From Actinophytocola sp963826035 (lineage in GTDB: Bacteria > Actinomycetota > Actinomycetes > Mycobacteriales > Pseudonocardiaceae): DNA of 64,000 nt. Both the position numbers and the translations under genes were made by a program. The stretch covers positions 310,001 to 374,000 of the forward strand of contig CAWGVZ010000015.1 of assembly GCA_963826035.1 (NCBI GenBank). Reading direction: 5' to 3'. Below the pieces are notes generated by a model that ran no database searches, was not told the DNA's origin, and saw only the letters and a program-made list of their open reading frames with translations. Within the stretch, counting starts at the first letter, position 1, and the number at the start of each line of letters is the position of its first letter. Below, in pieces: positions 25,973-37,891 of this stretch.

Positions 25973-26632
25973 TCAGTTGGCGTTATTCATGGTGGTCAGT
26001 ACGGCTGCGGCGATGGTTGTCGCTGCGGCGCAGGTGTCTCGGCCGTCCCAGTCGTACCCGTTGTAGTAGTAGTAGGCGATCTCGAAGAGGGTGGTGTCGC
26101 TGGTGCCGACGTAGACCTGGCACGTGGTCTTGTGTTTCACGATCGTTGAGACGGCGGGGTGGCCGTTAATGGTGGTGGGTGTCCAGGAGGGTGAGGGGGT
26201 TGGTTCTGGCACGTGGTTGGCGTAGAGGTGCCTGAGTCCGGTGGTGACGTCCGGGTAGTAGTTGACGTAGATGAGCAGATCAATCGCCGGGTCGGAGTCC
26301 ACGTATCCGCAGCCGACCTCGGATTCGTACTCGCTGTCGCCGTCGTTTTCGCGCATTTGGACGAGTTGTAGTTCTGTGAGTTGGGTTGGGGTGAGGCTGC
26401 TGCAGGGATCGGCGACGAATTCGGTGTCGTCAAGGGGATCGGGTACTTGTGGTGGCTGTCTTGCTGGGTCGGTGGGGGTGTAGGGGGGTGGTGTTGTGGA
26501 TGACGTGGTGGTGCGGGTGGTGGTGGACCGGTCGGGGGGCATGGGTTCGCTGGTGCAGGCTGTGAGCGTTGCCGTCAGCACGGCCACCGACAGCGCCGCC
26601 ATCGTGGCGAGCCGGGCTCGTGATGTGTCCAT
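25973..26632 (-). CDS. DUF3558-like secreted lipoprotein
   Basis: Lipoprotein of 219 residues. The signal peptide starts MDTSRARLATMAALSVAVL and ends in the lipobox LTAC, so Cys is lipidated. A Thr/Ser/Pro-rich linker follows, then the DUF3558-type domain with FVADPCSSLTPTQLTEL and paired Cys (VGCGYVD, TCQVYV). These lipoproteins are common in Pseudonocardiales, often beside ESX-like genes, with unknown role. ATG 26632 is supported by GAGGGGG upstream; the frame extends 34 codons further without a signal. It converges on the gene at 24860. Confidence 0.8.
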   Translation of the reverse strand: MDTSRARLATMAALSVAVLTATLTACTSEPMPPDRSTTTRTTTSSTTPPPYTPTDPARQPPQVPDPLDDTEFVADPCSSLTPTQLTELQLVQMRENDGDSEYESEVGCGYVDSDPAIDLLIYVNYYPDVTTGLRHLYANHVPEPTPSPSWTPTTINGHPAVSTIVKHKTTCQVYVGTSDTTLFEIAYYYYNGYDWDGRDTCAAATTIAAAVLTTMNNAN

Positions 26633-26821
26633 CGTTTCCCCCTCGCGGACATCCGGTGTGCCGAGCATAGGGAACCGTGTCCTACCGGCGAGAGCGAACG
26701 GCGAAGAATCCCTCTGACCGCTTGGGGTAGGCAACGGTAACCCGGATGGAGTAATCCGTCGCGAGCGGAGCGATCTAGCGAAGATCGGCGTTCGCCACGG
26801 AGTGTGGCGGCCGGATGCGCG

Positions 26822-26862
26822 TCCGGTCGCGACCCCTGCCGAAGCAGGTGGTCGCGACCGGA
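26822..26862 (-). terminator. Long hairpin terminator downstream of bldD
   Basis: An outer 13-bp stem (TCCGGTCGCGACC with GGTCGCGACCGGA) encloses an inner CCTGC/GCAGG stem with a CGAA tetraloop. It begins about 40 nt beyond the bldD stop on the minus strand. There is no T-run, as is common in actinobacteria. Confidence 0.75.
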
Positions 26863-26902
26863 GAGTTGAGCACAGGTGCGGGTCGACTGCGCACCCCTGC
26901 GA

Positions 26903-27391
26903 TCAGTCCTCCTTGGACGGACGCGCCTCCGGGGGAAGCACCCCCCAGTCGATGAGCTGCTCGGTGAGCTCGCCGGGGGTCATGTCGTAGATAATGGCCA
27001 GCGAACGCAGGTCCTCGGTCCGGATGGAGAGGACCTTGCCGTTGTAGTCGCCGCGCTGGCTCTGGATGGTGGCGGCGTAGCGGGCCAGCGGACCCACTTT
27101 CTCCGCCGGGAGCTGCTGAAGCCGCTCCAGGTTGATCACGATCTTCGTGGCCGGCTCGGCGCCGGACGGCACCCTGCCCTCCGGGAGCAGCTCGACCACG
27201 GGCACCCCGTAGAAGTCGGCCAGCTCGGCCAGCTTCTGCACGGTCACCGCGCGGTCGCCGCGCTCGTAGGACCCGACCACGACCGCCTTCCAGCGGCCGC
27301 CGGACTTCTGCTCGACGCCGTGCAGGGACAGGCCCTGCTGCTGGCGGATGCCGCGGAGCTTGCTCCCCAGCGCCTTGGCGTAGTCGCCCAT
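26903..27391 (-). CDS. bldD: Developmental master regulator BldD
   Basis: Transcription factor of 162 residues. The N-terminal XRE helix-turn-helix contains LRGIRQQQGLSLHGVE and RWKAVVVGSYERGDRAVTV, almost identical to Streptomyces BldD. The C-terminal domain keeps the c-di-GMP signature RGD-x8-RxxD (RGDYNGKVLSIRTED; canonical RQDD is RTED here, keeping the Arg and final Asp). In Streptomyces, c-di-GMP-bound BldD represses sporulation genes. ATG 27391 is preferred over 27406 because GGAGA lies 8 nt upstream. The nusB ... bldD-pyrR order matches Streptomyces. Confidence 0.95.
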   Translation of the reverse strand: MGDYAKALGSKLRGIRQQQGLSLHGVEQKSGGRWKAVVVGSYERGDRAVTVQKLAELADFYGVPVVELLPEGRVPSGAEPATKIVINLERLQQLPAEKVGPLARYAATIQSQRGDYNGKVLSIRTEDLRSLAIIYDMTPGELTEQLIDWGVLPPEARPSKED

Positions 27392-27471
27392 ATGGCGATT
27401 CTCCATTCATTCGCCCCGACGGCCGGACACTGGATGCCGCGGGTAGCCGCATATCGACACGCAGAGTAATG

Positions 27472-27486
27472 GTTACCCAGTGTTGT
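27472..27486 (-). promoter_or_regulatory. Candidate BldD box upstream of bldD
   Basis: GTTACCCAGTGTTGT fits the published BldD consensus nTnACnC(A/T)GnGTnAn at all but the last A. It lies about 80 nt upstream of the bldD start in the bldD-pyrR gap, suggesting autoregulation as in Streptomyces. Confidence 0.55.
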
Positions 27487-27544
27487 CACCAGGTCAAGTT
27501 GATCCGCTACGACATCCGGGAATTTCCCCTCACTTACCACTCGG

Positions 27545-27572
27545 TTGGCGGATTCGTCGGACCTGATACGGT
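27545..27572 (+). promoter_or_regulatory. Candidate pyr operon promoter
   Basis: TTGGCG (27545-27550) and TACGGT (27567-27572) are separated by 16 nt, a plausible sigma-70-type pair. It would give a leader of roughly 85 nt ahead of pyrR. Confidence 0.5.
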
Positions 27573-27617
27573 GCTACGGCGCCCAGCTTGGGCGTGTCGA
27601 CCTGTGTCGACCCTGAC

Positions 27618-27655
27618 GTCCTTTAAGGACCCGTCCAGCGAGGCGGGGAAGGAGG
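27618..27655 (+). promoter_or_regulatory. PyrR-binding leader over the pyrR ribosome binding site
   Basis: The palindrome GTCCTTTAAGGAC (27618-27630) is followed by the hairpin CCCG-TCCAGCGAGG-CGGG (27630-27647), whose loop matches the PyrR-binding consensus UCCAGNGAGG. The Shine-Dalgarno GGAAGGAGG (27647-27655) abuts it. The arrangement fits translational attenuation by PyrR with UMP, as described in mycobacteria. No transcription terminator is seen in the leader. Confidence 0.7.
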
Positions 27656-27661
27656 TCCACC

Positions 27662-28255
27662 GTGGCGCCGCGCGAACGCGGTGCGACGGAACCGGCTGAG
27701 GAGCGGGAACGTGAGCTCCTCTCGGCCGGTGACGTCGCACGCACCGTCGCCCGTATGGCTCATCAGGTGATCGAGCGCACGTCGCTCGATGCCGCAGACT
27801 CCACACCAGTCGTTCTGCTGGGCATTCCCACTCGTGGCGCGCCGCTGGCCGCCCGCATGGCCGCCCGGATCGCGGACTTTTCCGGCTTTCACGTGGCCAC
27901 GGGTGTGTTGGATGTCACCCTCTACCGCGACGATCTCCGCCGTCGCCCGACCCGCCCGCTCGGTGCCACCGAGCTGCCGCCGGGCGGGATCGACGAACGG
28001 CTGGTCATCCTGGTCGACGACGTCCTCTACTCCGGTCGCACGATCCGTGCCGCATTGGATGCGCTCCGTGACGCCGGCCGCCCGCGCGCGGTCCAGCTCG
28101 CCGTTCTGGTCGACCGCGGTCACCGTGAGCTGCCGATCCGAGCGGACTACGTCGGCAAGAACGTGCCGACGTCCCGCAGCGAGGAGGTCCACGTGCGGCT
28201 CGTCGAGACCGACGGCCGCGACGCGGTCCTGCTGCAGCGGGGTGAGCAGGCGTGA
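27662..28255 (+). CDS. pyrR: Bifunctional pyr operon regulator / uracil phosphoribosyltransferase
   Basis: PRTase-fold RNA-binding regulator of 197 residues. The PRPP motif LVILVDDVLYSGRTIRAALD lies at about 117-136, and LLGIPTRGAPLAARMA is the conserved N-terminal strand-loop. PyrR binds the pyr mRNA leader when UMP is high; it also has uracil PRTase activity. GTG 27662 follows GGAAGGAGG. First gene of a run in which each start overlaps or nearly abuts the preceding stop. Confidence 0.95.
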   Translation: MAPRERGATEPAEERERELLSAGDVARTVARMAHQVIERTSLDAADSTPVVLLGIPTRGAPLAARMAARIADFSGFHVATGVLDVTLYRDDLRRRPTRPLGATELPPGGIDERLVILVDDVLYSGRTIRAALDALRDAGRPRAVQLAVLVDRGHRELPIRADYVGKNVPTSRSEEVHVRLVETDGRDAVLLQRGEQA

Positions 28256-29184
28256 GGCATCTGCTCAGCACGGAGAACCTGTCCGCCGAGACGGCCACGG
28301 CCGTCCTGGACACGGCGGCCGGACTCAAGCGGACGCTGCTCGGCCGTGAGGTCCGCAAGCTGCCGACCCTGCGCGGCCGCACGGTCATCACCATGTTCTA
28401 CGAGGCGTCCACCCGGACCAGGGTCTCGTTCGAGATCGCCGGCAAGTGGATGAGCGCCGACGTGGTCAACGTGTCGGCGGGCGGCAGCAGCGTCGGCAAG
28501 GGCGAGTCCCTGCGCGACACGGCGCTGACCCTGGCCGCCGCCGGCGCCGACTGCGTGATCATCCGGCACCCGGCCTCGGGTGCGGCGCAGCGGTTGGCCG
28601 GGTGGCTGGCCGACGTCGGCACGTCGGTGGTCAACGCGGGCGACGGCACCCACGAGCACCCCACCCAGGCGCTGCTCGACGCCGCCACCCTGCGCGAACG
28701 GCTGGGGGAGCTGGCCGGCCGGCGGGTGGCGATCGTGGGCGACGTGCTGCACAGCCGGGTGGCGCGGTCGAACGTGCACCTGCTGACCACGCTGGGCGTC
28801 GAGGTGGTGCTGGTGGCGCCGCCGACGCTGCTGCCGTCCCATGTGGACCGCTGGCCGGTGACCCTGTCGCACTCGCTCGACGCGGTGCTGCCGGCGGTCG
28901 ACGCGGTGATGATGCTGCGGGTCCAGGCCGAGCGGATGCACGGCGGCTTCTTCCCGTCGGCGCGGGAGTACTCGGTCGCCTACGGGCTGAACGAGGCGCG
29001 GCTGGGCCTGCTGCCCGACCACGCGGTGGTCCTGCACCCCGGCCCCATGTTGCGCGGCATGGAGATTTCCCACGCGGTGGCCGACTCGCCGCGCGCCGCG
29101 ATCACCCAGCAGGTTTCCAACGGGGTACACGTCCGCATGGCGGTGCTCTACCACCTGCTGGCCCACGAGGAGGAGACGTCGTGA
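28252..29184 (+). CDS. pyrB: Aspartate carbamoyltransferase catalytic subunit
   Basis: Catalytic chain of 310 residues making carbamoyl-aspartate. The carbamoyl-phosphate motif FYEASTRTRVSFEIA lies at about 45-59, GGSSVGKGESLRDT supplies the neighbouring-subunit loop, HPTQALLD binds the substrate, and HPGPMLRGMEIS closes the C-terminal domain. There is no regulatory pyrI, as expected in actinobacteria. GTG overlaps the pyrR stop; stop overlaps pyrC. Confidence 0.96.
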   Translation: MRHLLSTENLSAETATAVLDTAAGLKRTLLGREVRKLPTLRGRTVITMFYEASTRTRVSFEIAGKWMSADVVNVSAGGSSVGKGESLRDTALTLAAAGADCVIIRHPASGAAQRLAGWLADVGTSVVNAGDGTHEHPTQALLDAATLRERLGELAGRRVAIVGDVLHSRVARSNVHLLTTLGVEVVLVAPPTLLPSHVDRWPVTLSHSLDAVLPAVDAVMMLRVQAERMHGGFFPSAREYSVAYGLNEARLGLLPDHAVVLHPGPMLRGMEISHAVADSPRAAITQQVSNGVHVRMAVLYHLLAHEEETS

Positions 29185-30467
29185 CCGTGCTGGTACTGCG
29201 GGGCGTGCGGCCCTACGGCGAGGGCGAGCCGACCGACCTGGTGATCCGCGACGGCCGGATCGCGGCCATCGGCGAGACGGCCGAGAACGCCGAAGTCATC
29301 GACGCGCAGGGCCTGGTCGCCCTGCCCGGCTTCGTCGACCTCCACACCCACCTGCGCGAACCCGGCCGCGAGGACACCGAGACCATCGAGACGGGCTCGG
29401 TGGCGGCCGCGCTCGGCGGCTACACGGCGGTCTTCGCGATGGCCAACACCGATCCGGTGGCCGACAACGCGGTGATCGTCGAGCACGTCTGGCGCCGCGG
29501 CCGCGAGGTCGGCCTGGTGGACGTGCACCCGGTCGGCGCGGTGACCGTCGGACTGAAGGGCGAGCAGTTGGCCGAGCTGGGCTCCATGGCCCGCTCGCAG
29601 GCCGGGGTGCGGATGTTCTCCGACGACGGCCACTGCGTCGCCGACCCGCTGCTCATGCGTCGCGCGCTGGAGTACTCGACGGCGCTCGACGTGGTGATCG
29701 CCCAGCACGCGGAGGAGCCGCGGCTGACGGTCGGCGCGCAGGCACACGAGGGTGAGCAGGCCGCGCGGCTCGGCCTGGCCGGCTGGCCGGCGGCCGCCGA
29801 GGAGGCGATCGTCGCCCGCGACTGCCTGCTGGCCCGCCAGACCGGCGCGCGGCTGCATGTCTGCCACGTGTCGACCGCGGGGACGGCCGAGCTGCTGCGG
29901 TGGGCGAAGACGCAGGGGATCGCGGTGTCCGCCGAGGTCACCCCGCATCACCTGCTGCTCGACGACGAGCGCCTGGCCACCTACGACCCGGTGAACAAGG
30001 TCAACCCGCCGCTGCGCACGGCGGCCGACACGAAGGTGCTGGCCGAGGCGTTGGCCGATGGCACGCTCGACTGCGTGGCCACCGACCACGCCCCGCACGC
30101 CCCGCAGGACAAGGACTGCGAGTGGTCGGCCGCACGACCCGGGATGCTCGGTCTGCAGACGGCGCTGTCGGTGGTCGTGGCGACCATGGTGCGGCCGGGC
30201 CTGCTCGACTGGCGCGGCGTGGCACGGGTGATGAGCGAGCGCCCGGCGGAGATCGCCGGGCTGCCCGACCAGGGCCGGCCGATCGAGGTGGGCGAGCCGG
30301 CCACGTTCGCCCTGGTCGACCCGGACGCCACCTGGACGGTGCGCGGCGCCGAGTTGGCCAGCATCGCCGCCAACACCCCGTACGAGGGCATGGAACTGCC
30401 CGGCCGGGTGGTCACCACGCTGCTGCGCGGACGCGTGACCGCACACGAAGGAAGGGTTCGCGCATGA
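29181..30467 (+). CDS. pyrC: Dihydroorotase
   Basis: Zinc amidohydrolase of 428 residues that cyclises carbamoyl-aspartate. The metal-binding motif FVDLHTHLREPG lies near residue 50; further ligands are in HVCHVSTAGT and VTPHHLLL, and the catalytic Asp is in CVATDHAPH. This is the type I class. Start overlaps pyrB and stop overlaps carA (ATGA). In mycobacteria and Streptomyces a membrane-protein gene separates pyrC from carA; it is absent here. Confidence 0.96.
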   Translation: MTVLVLRGVRPYGEGEPTDLVIRDGRIAAIGETAENAEVIDAQGLVALPGFVDLHTHLREPGREDTETIETGSVAAALGGYTAVFAMANTDPVADNAVIVEHVWRRGREVGLVDVHPVGAVTVGLKGEQLAELGSMARSQAGVRMFSDDGHCVADPLLMRRALEYSTALDVVIAQHAEEPRLTVGAQAHEGEQAARLGLAGWPAAAEEAIVARDCLLARQTGARLHVCHVSTAGTAELLRWAKTQGIAVSAEVTPHHLLLDDERLATYDPVNKVNPPLRTAADTKVLAEALADGTLDCVATDHAPHAPQDKDCEWSAARPGMLGLQTALSVVVATMVRPGLLDWRGVARVMSERPAEIAGLPDQGRPIEVGEPATFALVDPDATWTVRGAELASIAANTPYEGMELPGRVVTTLLRGRVTAHEGRVRA

Positions 30468-31571
30468 GTCAGGCTGCGCTTGTACTCGAGGACGGCAGAG
30501 TTTTCCGGGGTGCGGCGTTCGGTGCCACCGGGACCACGCTCGGCGAGGTGGTCTTCTGCACCGGCATGACCGGCTACCAGGAGACCCTGACCGATCCGTC
30601 CTACCACCGCCAGATCGTGGTGGCCACGGCCCCGCAGATCGGCAACACCGGCTGGAACGACGAGGACGACGAGTCCGACCGGATCTGGGTGGCCGGCTAC
30701 GTGGTGCGCGATCCGGCGCGGCTGCCGTCCAACTGGCGATCCCGCCGCCCGCTCGACGAGGCCCTGGCCGGCCAGGGCGTGGTGGGGATCGCGGGTGTGG
30801 ACACCCGCACGCTCACCAGGCACATCCGCGAGCGCGGCGCCATGCGCGGCGGCGTGTTCTCCGGCGACGCGCTGCCCGACGTCGACGCGATGGTCCGGCA
30901 GGTGCGGGACAGCCCGGGGATGGTCGGTGCCGACCTGGCGGGCGAGGTCACCACGGGCGCGACCTACACGGTCCCGGCCGCCGGCGAACGCCGCTTCCGG
31001 GTGGCCGCGCTCGACCTCGGCATCAAGACGAACACGCCGCGCATGATGGCCGCCCGCGGCATCGAGACCCACGTCCTGCCGGTGACCGCCACCATCGACG
31101 ACGTGCTGGCGCTCGAACCGGACGGCGTGTTCCTGGCGAACGGACCCGGCGACCCGGCCACGGCCGACGGCCCGGTCGAGCTGGCCAGGAACGTGCTCGA
31201 CCGGCGCATCCCGCTGTTCGGCATCTGCTTCGGCCACCAGATCCTCGGCCGCGCGCTCGGCCGGGACACCTACAAGCTGCGCTACGGCCACCGGGGCATC
31301 AACATCCCGGTGATCGACGTGGCCACCGGCCGGGTGGCGATCACCTCGCAGAACCACGGCTTCGCGCTGGCCGGCGAGCCGGGGGAGCGGTTCGACACCC
31401 CGTTCGGTGCCGCGCAAATCAGCCACTACTGCCCGAACGACGGCTGCGTGGAGGGCGTCCGCGCGCTGGACGCGCCGGCGTTCTCCGTGCAGTACCACCC
31501 CGAGGCGGCGGCCGGACCACACGACGCCGCCCCCCTGTTCGACGAGTTCGTCGGCCTGATGGAGGCAAGAA

Positions 31572-31588
<17 letters not shown>
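30464..31588 (+). CDS. carA: Carbamoyl-phosphate synthase small subunit
   Basis: Glutaminase subunit of 374 residues. The N-terminal half includes VFCTGMTGYQETLTDPSY. The class I amidotransferase domain carries the nucleophile Cys in LFGICFGHQILGRALG and the His-Glu pair in VQYHPEAAAGPHD. Ammonia is channelled to CarB. ATG overlaps the pyrC stop; the 3' end overlaps carB by 17 nt, suggesting tight coupling of the two subunits. Confidence 0.96.
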
Positions 31589-34915
<3,327 letters not shown>

Positions 34916-34919
<4 letters not shown>

Positions 34920-35752
34920 GGGCGCCGTTCGGATCGCGCGTGACCACGGCCGTGTCCGTGCGTGGGCCCCTGTGCGTCGGCATCGACCCGCACCCGGGCC
35001 TGCTGGCCGACTGGGGCCTGGCGGTCGACGCCGACGGCCTCGAGCGGTTCGCCATGACCTGCGTGGAGGCGTTCGCCGGCGAGGTGGCGGTGGTCAAGCC
35101 GCAGTCGGCGTTCTTCGAGGCGCACGGCTCGGCCGGGGTGGCCGTGCTGGAGCGCCTGATCGCCGCGTGCCGGGCCGCGGGGGCTCTCGTGCTGCTGGAC
35201 GTCAAGCGGGGCGATATCGGCTCCACGATGGCCGCTTACGCGAGTGCGTACCTGGGTGAGGGTTCGGCGCTCGCGGCCGACGCCGTGACGCTCTCGCCCT
35301 TCCTGGGGTTCGGTTCGCTGGACCCGGCGATCGAGCTGGCCGCGGCGAACGGCCGCGGGGTGTTCGCGCTGGCGCTCACGTCGAACCCCGAGGGCGCGTC
35401 CGTGCAGCGCGCCACCGGCCAGGACGGGCGCTCGGTGGCCCAGACGATCGTGGACGAGGCGGCCGCCCGCAACGCCGGGGCGAGCCCGCTCGGCCCGGTC
35501 GGATTGGTCATCGGCGCCACGGTCGGCCGGACCGACCTCGACCTGTCTGCGCTGAACGGCACGATCCTCGCGCCGGGTTTCGGTGCCCAGGGCGCCGGCG
35601 TGGCCGAATTGACGAAAGTTTTCGGAACCAGTATTCGGCACGTTTTGCCGACCTCGTCGAGGGACATTCTTCGGCACGGTCCAGACGTCGCGACGCTGCG
35701 CGCCGCGGCGTTGCGGGTGCGGGACTCGATCGCCGTCGCACACCCCGTGTAA
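34916..35752 (+). CDS. pyrF: Orotidine 5'-phosphate decarboxylase (type 2)
   Basis: Decarboxylase of 278 residues producing UMP, the end product that feeds back through PyrR. The catalytic motif LLDVKRGDIGSTMAAYA contains the Asp-Lys-Asp array of the type 2 family. The N-terminal GIDPHPGLL and C-terminal LAPGFGAQGAG bind substrate and phosphate. Start overlaps carB. pyrD is not in the run and must lie elsewhere. A terminator hairpin follows about 70 nt later. Confidence 0.95.
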
Positions 35753-35825
35753 GGACGTAACCGCAGGTAGCGTGCCTGCAATCGGGAAATTGCGCTGTGC
35801 AAACCGCCCGCACAGGCAGAGTTTC

Positions 35826-35866
35826 AGGCCCTCCGGGCTGCCGTGCGAACGGCGTCCGGAGGGCCT
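35826..35866 (+). terminator. Hairpin terminator after the pyr operon
   Basis: AGGCCCTCCGG and CCGGAGGGCCT are perfect complements around a 19-nt loop, followed by TCTG. It lies in the 292-nt pyrF-mihF gap; the remainder presumably holds the mihF promoter. Confidence 0.7.
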
Positions 35867-36044
35867 TCTGCGGCTGCCCCGATGGTGTTACCGCTGGTCC
35901 GGGCATTGGTGGTGACGCAGAGTTGATCTATGCTCGGTCGAGGGCCACCGTGCGCACTAAGGTGGACCCGCGTTGTCACGACAAGGCCGACCTCGGTAAC
36001 GTCGCGGCACCGATCCACAGAAAACCCACCCCCCGGAGGAAATC

Positions 36045-36362
36045 GTGGCCCTTCCCCAGCTGACCGAGGAGCAGCGGGCCGCAGCGCTGGAGAAGGCGGC
36101 TGCCGCCCGTCGCGCCCGAGCTGAGCTCAAGGAGCGCCTTAAGCGAGGTGGCACCACCCTCAAGGACGTGCTCACCCAAGCTGAGAATGACGAGGTCCTG
36201 GGCAAGATGAAGGTCACCGCACTGCTCGAGGCCCTCCCGGGCGTCGGCAAGGTGCGGGCCCAGCAGATCATCGAGCGCCTCGAGATCGCGCCGAGTCGAC
36301 GGCTTCGCGGCCTAGGCGACCGCCAGCGCAAGGCTTTGCTCGCCGAGTTCAGCGGCGAATAG
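36045..36362 (+). CDS. mihF: Integration host factor, actinobacterial type
   Basis: Nucleoid-associated DNA-binding protein of 105 residues, equivalent to mycobacterial mIHF and Streptomyces sIHF. A basic coiled N-terminal helix (AAAARRARAELKERLKRG) is followed by the helix-two-turn-helix with LLEALPGVGKVRAQQIIE, and the DNA-contacting IAPSRRLRGLGDRQR. It bends DNA and organises the nucleoid. AGGAAATC precedes GTG 36045. It normally lies just upstream of gmk; that gene is missing here. Confidence 0.95.
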   Translation: MALPQLTEEQRAAALEKAAAARRARAELKERLKRGGTTLKDVLTQAENDEVLGKMKVTALLEALPGVGKVRAQQIIERLEIAPSRRLRGLGDRQRKALLAEFSGE

Positions 36363-36374
36363 CGGTCCCCCTGA

Positions 36375-36434
36375 CCGGTGGCCGGCGGATGAGAAAAGCT
36401 CAGCCGACGGCCACCGGCCAGATTTTGCTTTTTT
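36375..36434 (+). terminator. Intrinsic terminator with T-run after mihF
   Basis: CCGGTGGCCG and CGGCCACCGG form a 10-bp stem, extended inward by CGG-TGAG/CTCA-CCG around AAAA. A TTTTGCTTTTTT tract follows. It is the most canonical rho-independent terminator in the window. Confidence 0.88.
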
Positions 36435-36585
36435 AGCTTCGAATTCACCTAGGTACCGCAAGGACCCAGGCAGCCAGCTCGGCGCACCGGGCCAGGATCT
36501 CCGCCCGTGCCAGCCCGGCAGCCGTACCTCTGGCACCACGCCAGCCGGGCGAAGTCCATTGCGCGGCCAACCCCCATTCCCCTCG

Positions 36586-36875
36586 GCGAGATCGCGGTTC
36601 CGGCACGCGAGATCGCGGTTCCCGCAGGCGAGATCGCGGTTCGGCATCCGTGACGGATGGCGAGGAGGCAGGCCACCGGCCAGGTTCCAGGTCGGGATCG
36701 CGAACGTGGCGCCGGACATGGGTACATACGGCCCGACGGAGCCGCATGGCGTCGGGAACCGCGAACTCGCGGCCCGGAACCGCGATCTCGCGTGCGGGAA
36801 CCGCGATCTCGCGTGCGGGAACCGCGATCTCGCGTGCGGGAACCGCGATCTCGCGTGCGGGAACCGCGATCTCGC
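36586..36875. repeat. Head-to-head 21-nt repeat array, locus 2
   Basis: Three copies of GCGAGATCGCGGTTC start at 36586, 36607 and 36628. Six copies of the reverse complement GAACCGCGATCTCGC (first one variant) start at 36756, 36777, 36798, 36819, 36840 and 36861. Spacing is exactly 21 nt throughout. It lies between the mihF terminator and the convergent kinase gene. The 113 nt between the arms has no feature I can name. Confidence 0.92.
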
Positions 36876-36895
36876 GAGCCGACGAGATCGGGCGG

Positions 36896-37787
36896 TCAGC
36901 TCCCGACGGACGGCCCGACCAGCCCGTACTCCTCGTGCCAGCGCTCGGTCCACGCCGCGACGCCGAGCTGGCCGACGTACTGCTGCGCGGTAGGACCGTC
37001 ATCGTGGACCTGCTCGGTGCCCTCGGCCACCAGCTCGACCTCGACCAGCGGCTGGTCCTTCTCGATCGCCTCGAGCACGCCGCCGTGCCCGCCGATGCTG
37101 ACGAACGTCGGCCGCGCGTACCCGACCCTGGGAACGCCCCCCGTGTGCGGCCCGTCGGCCCAGTCGGCCGAGTCGGGCAGGATCCGCCGGGGCTGGACGA
37201 ACAGCCACGGGCCGGGTGCCCGTCTCGGTCCCGTCGGCCACCGAGTCGATCAAGCGTCGAACGGTGTCGGTGACCACCTCGACCGGCGCGGTCGACGTGT
37301 CGACCACCAGGTCGTAGTTGCGCAGACGGAACACGTCGACCCCGTAGGTGGACAGGAACCGGCGCCGCTCGCTCTGGTAGCGCTCCTCGGCCAGGTCCCG
37401 CGCGTGGGTGGCCGACTCGTACTGTTCGGTCGCCGAGGTCCGGGTGCTGTGCAGGCGCACGGCGGCAACCGCCGGATCGACGATCAGGTGCACCTTCAGC
37501 GCCTTCGGCACCATCCGCCACGCCATCCGCGAGTCGAACACGATCGGCTCCGCCGAGGAGGCCCCCAGGTCCTTGGTCACCTGGTCGACCTGCGAGTCGA
37601 TCATGTCGTCGCGCTCGGCCAGCCAGTTGGTCTCGAGCGTGGACAGGTTCAGCGACTTGGCCATGGACCGCTGGATGTCACCGGTGCTCACGAAGCGCAT
37701 GGAGTAGAGCTGGGCCAACTGCCTGGCGACCGAGCTTTTTCCGCTGCCGAGTTCGCCGCTGATGGTGACGTGGGGGAGTCGGTTCAC
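36896..37787 (-). pseudogene. Cytidylate kinase-like protein, frameshifted
   Basis: From GTG 37787 the P-loop kinase part reads VTISGELGSGKSSVARQLA, then FVSTGDIQRSMAKSLN and LRNYDLVVDTS, resembling CMP-kinase-like proteins of Pseudonocardiales. After about 190 residues the frame is lost at a GGG run (37209-37211 on the plus strand). Removing one base joins it to RPWLFVQPRRILPD, YARPTFVSIGGHGG and a C-terminus ending LVGPSVGS at 36896. That gives a protein of about 297 residues. It may be a real lesion or a homopolymer error. It occupies the gmk position on the opposite strand. Confidence 0.75.
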
Positions 37788-37891
37788 AGTGTTTCCCAGC
37801 GCTGCTTCCTGCTCACTAACTGGCGGTTGCTAACCTAGAGGTCAGCTGATAGTAGCGAGCTGCACAGACAGAGAATTTGGAGCATCAGCGA

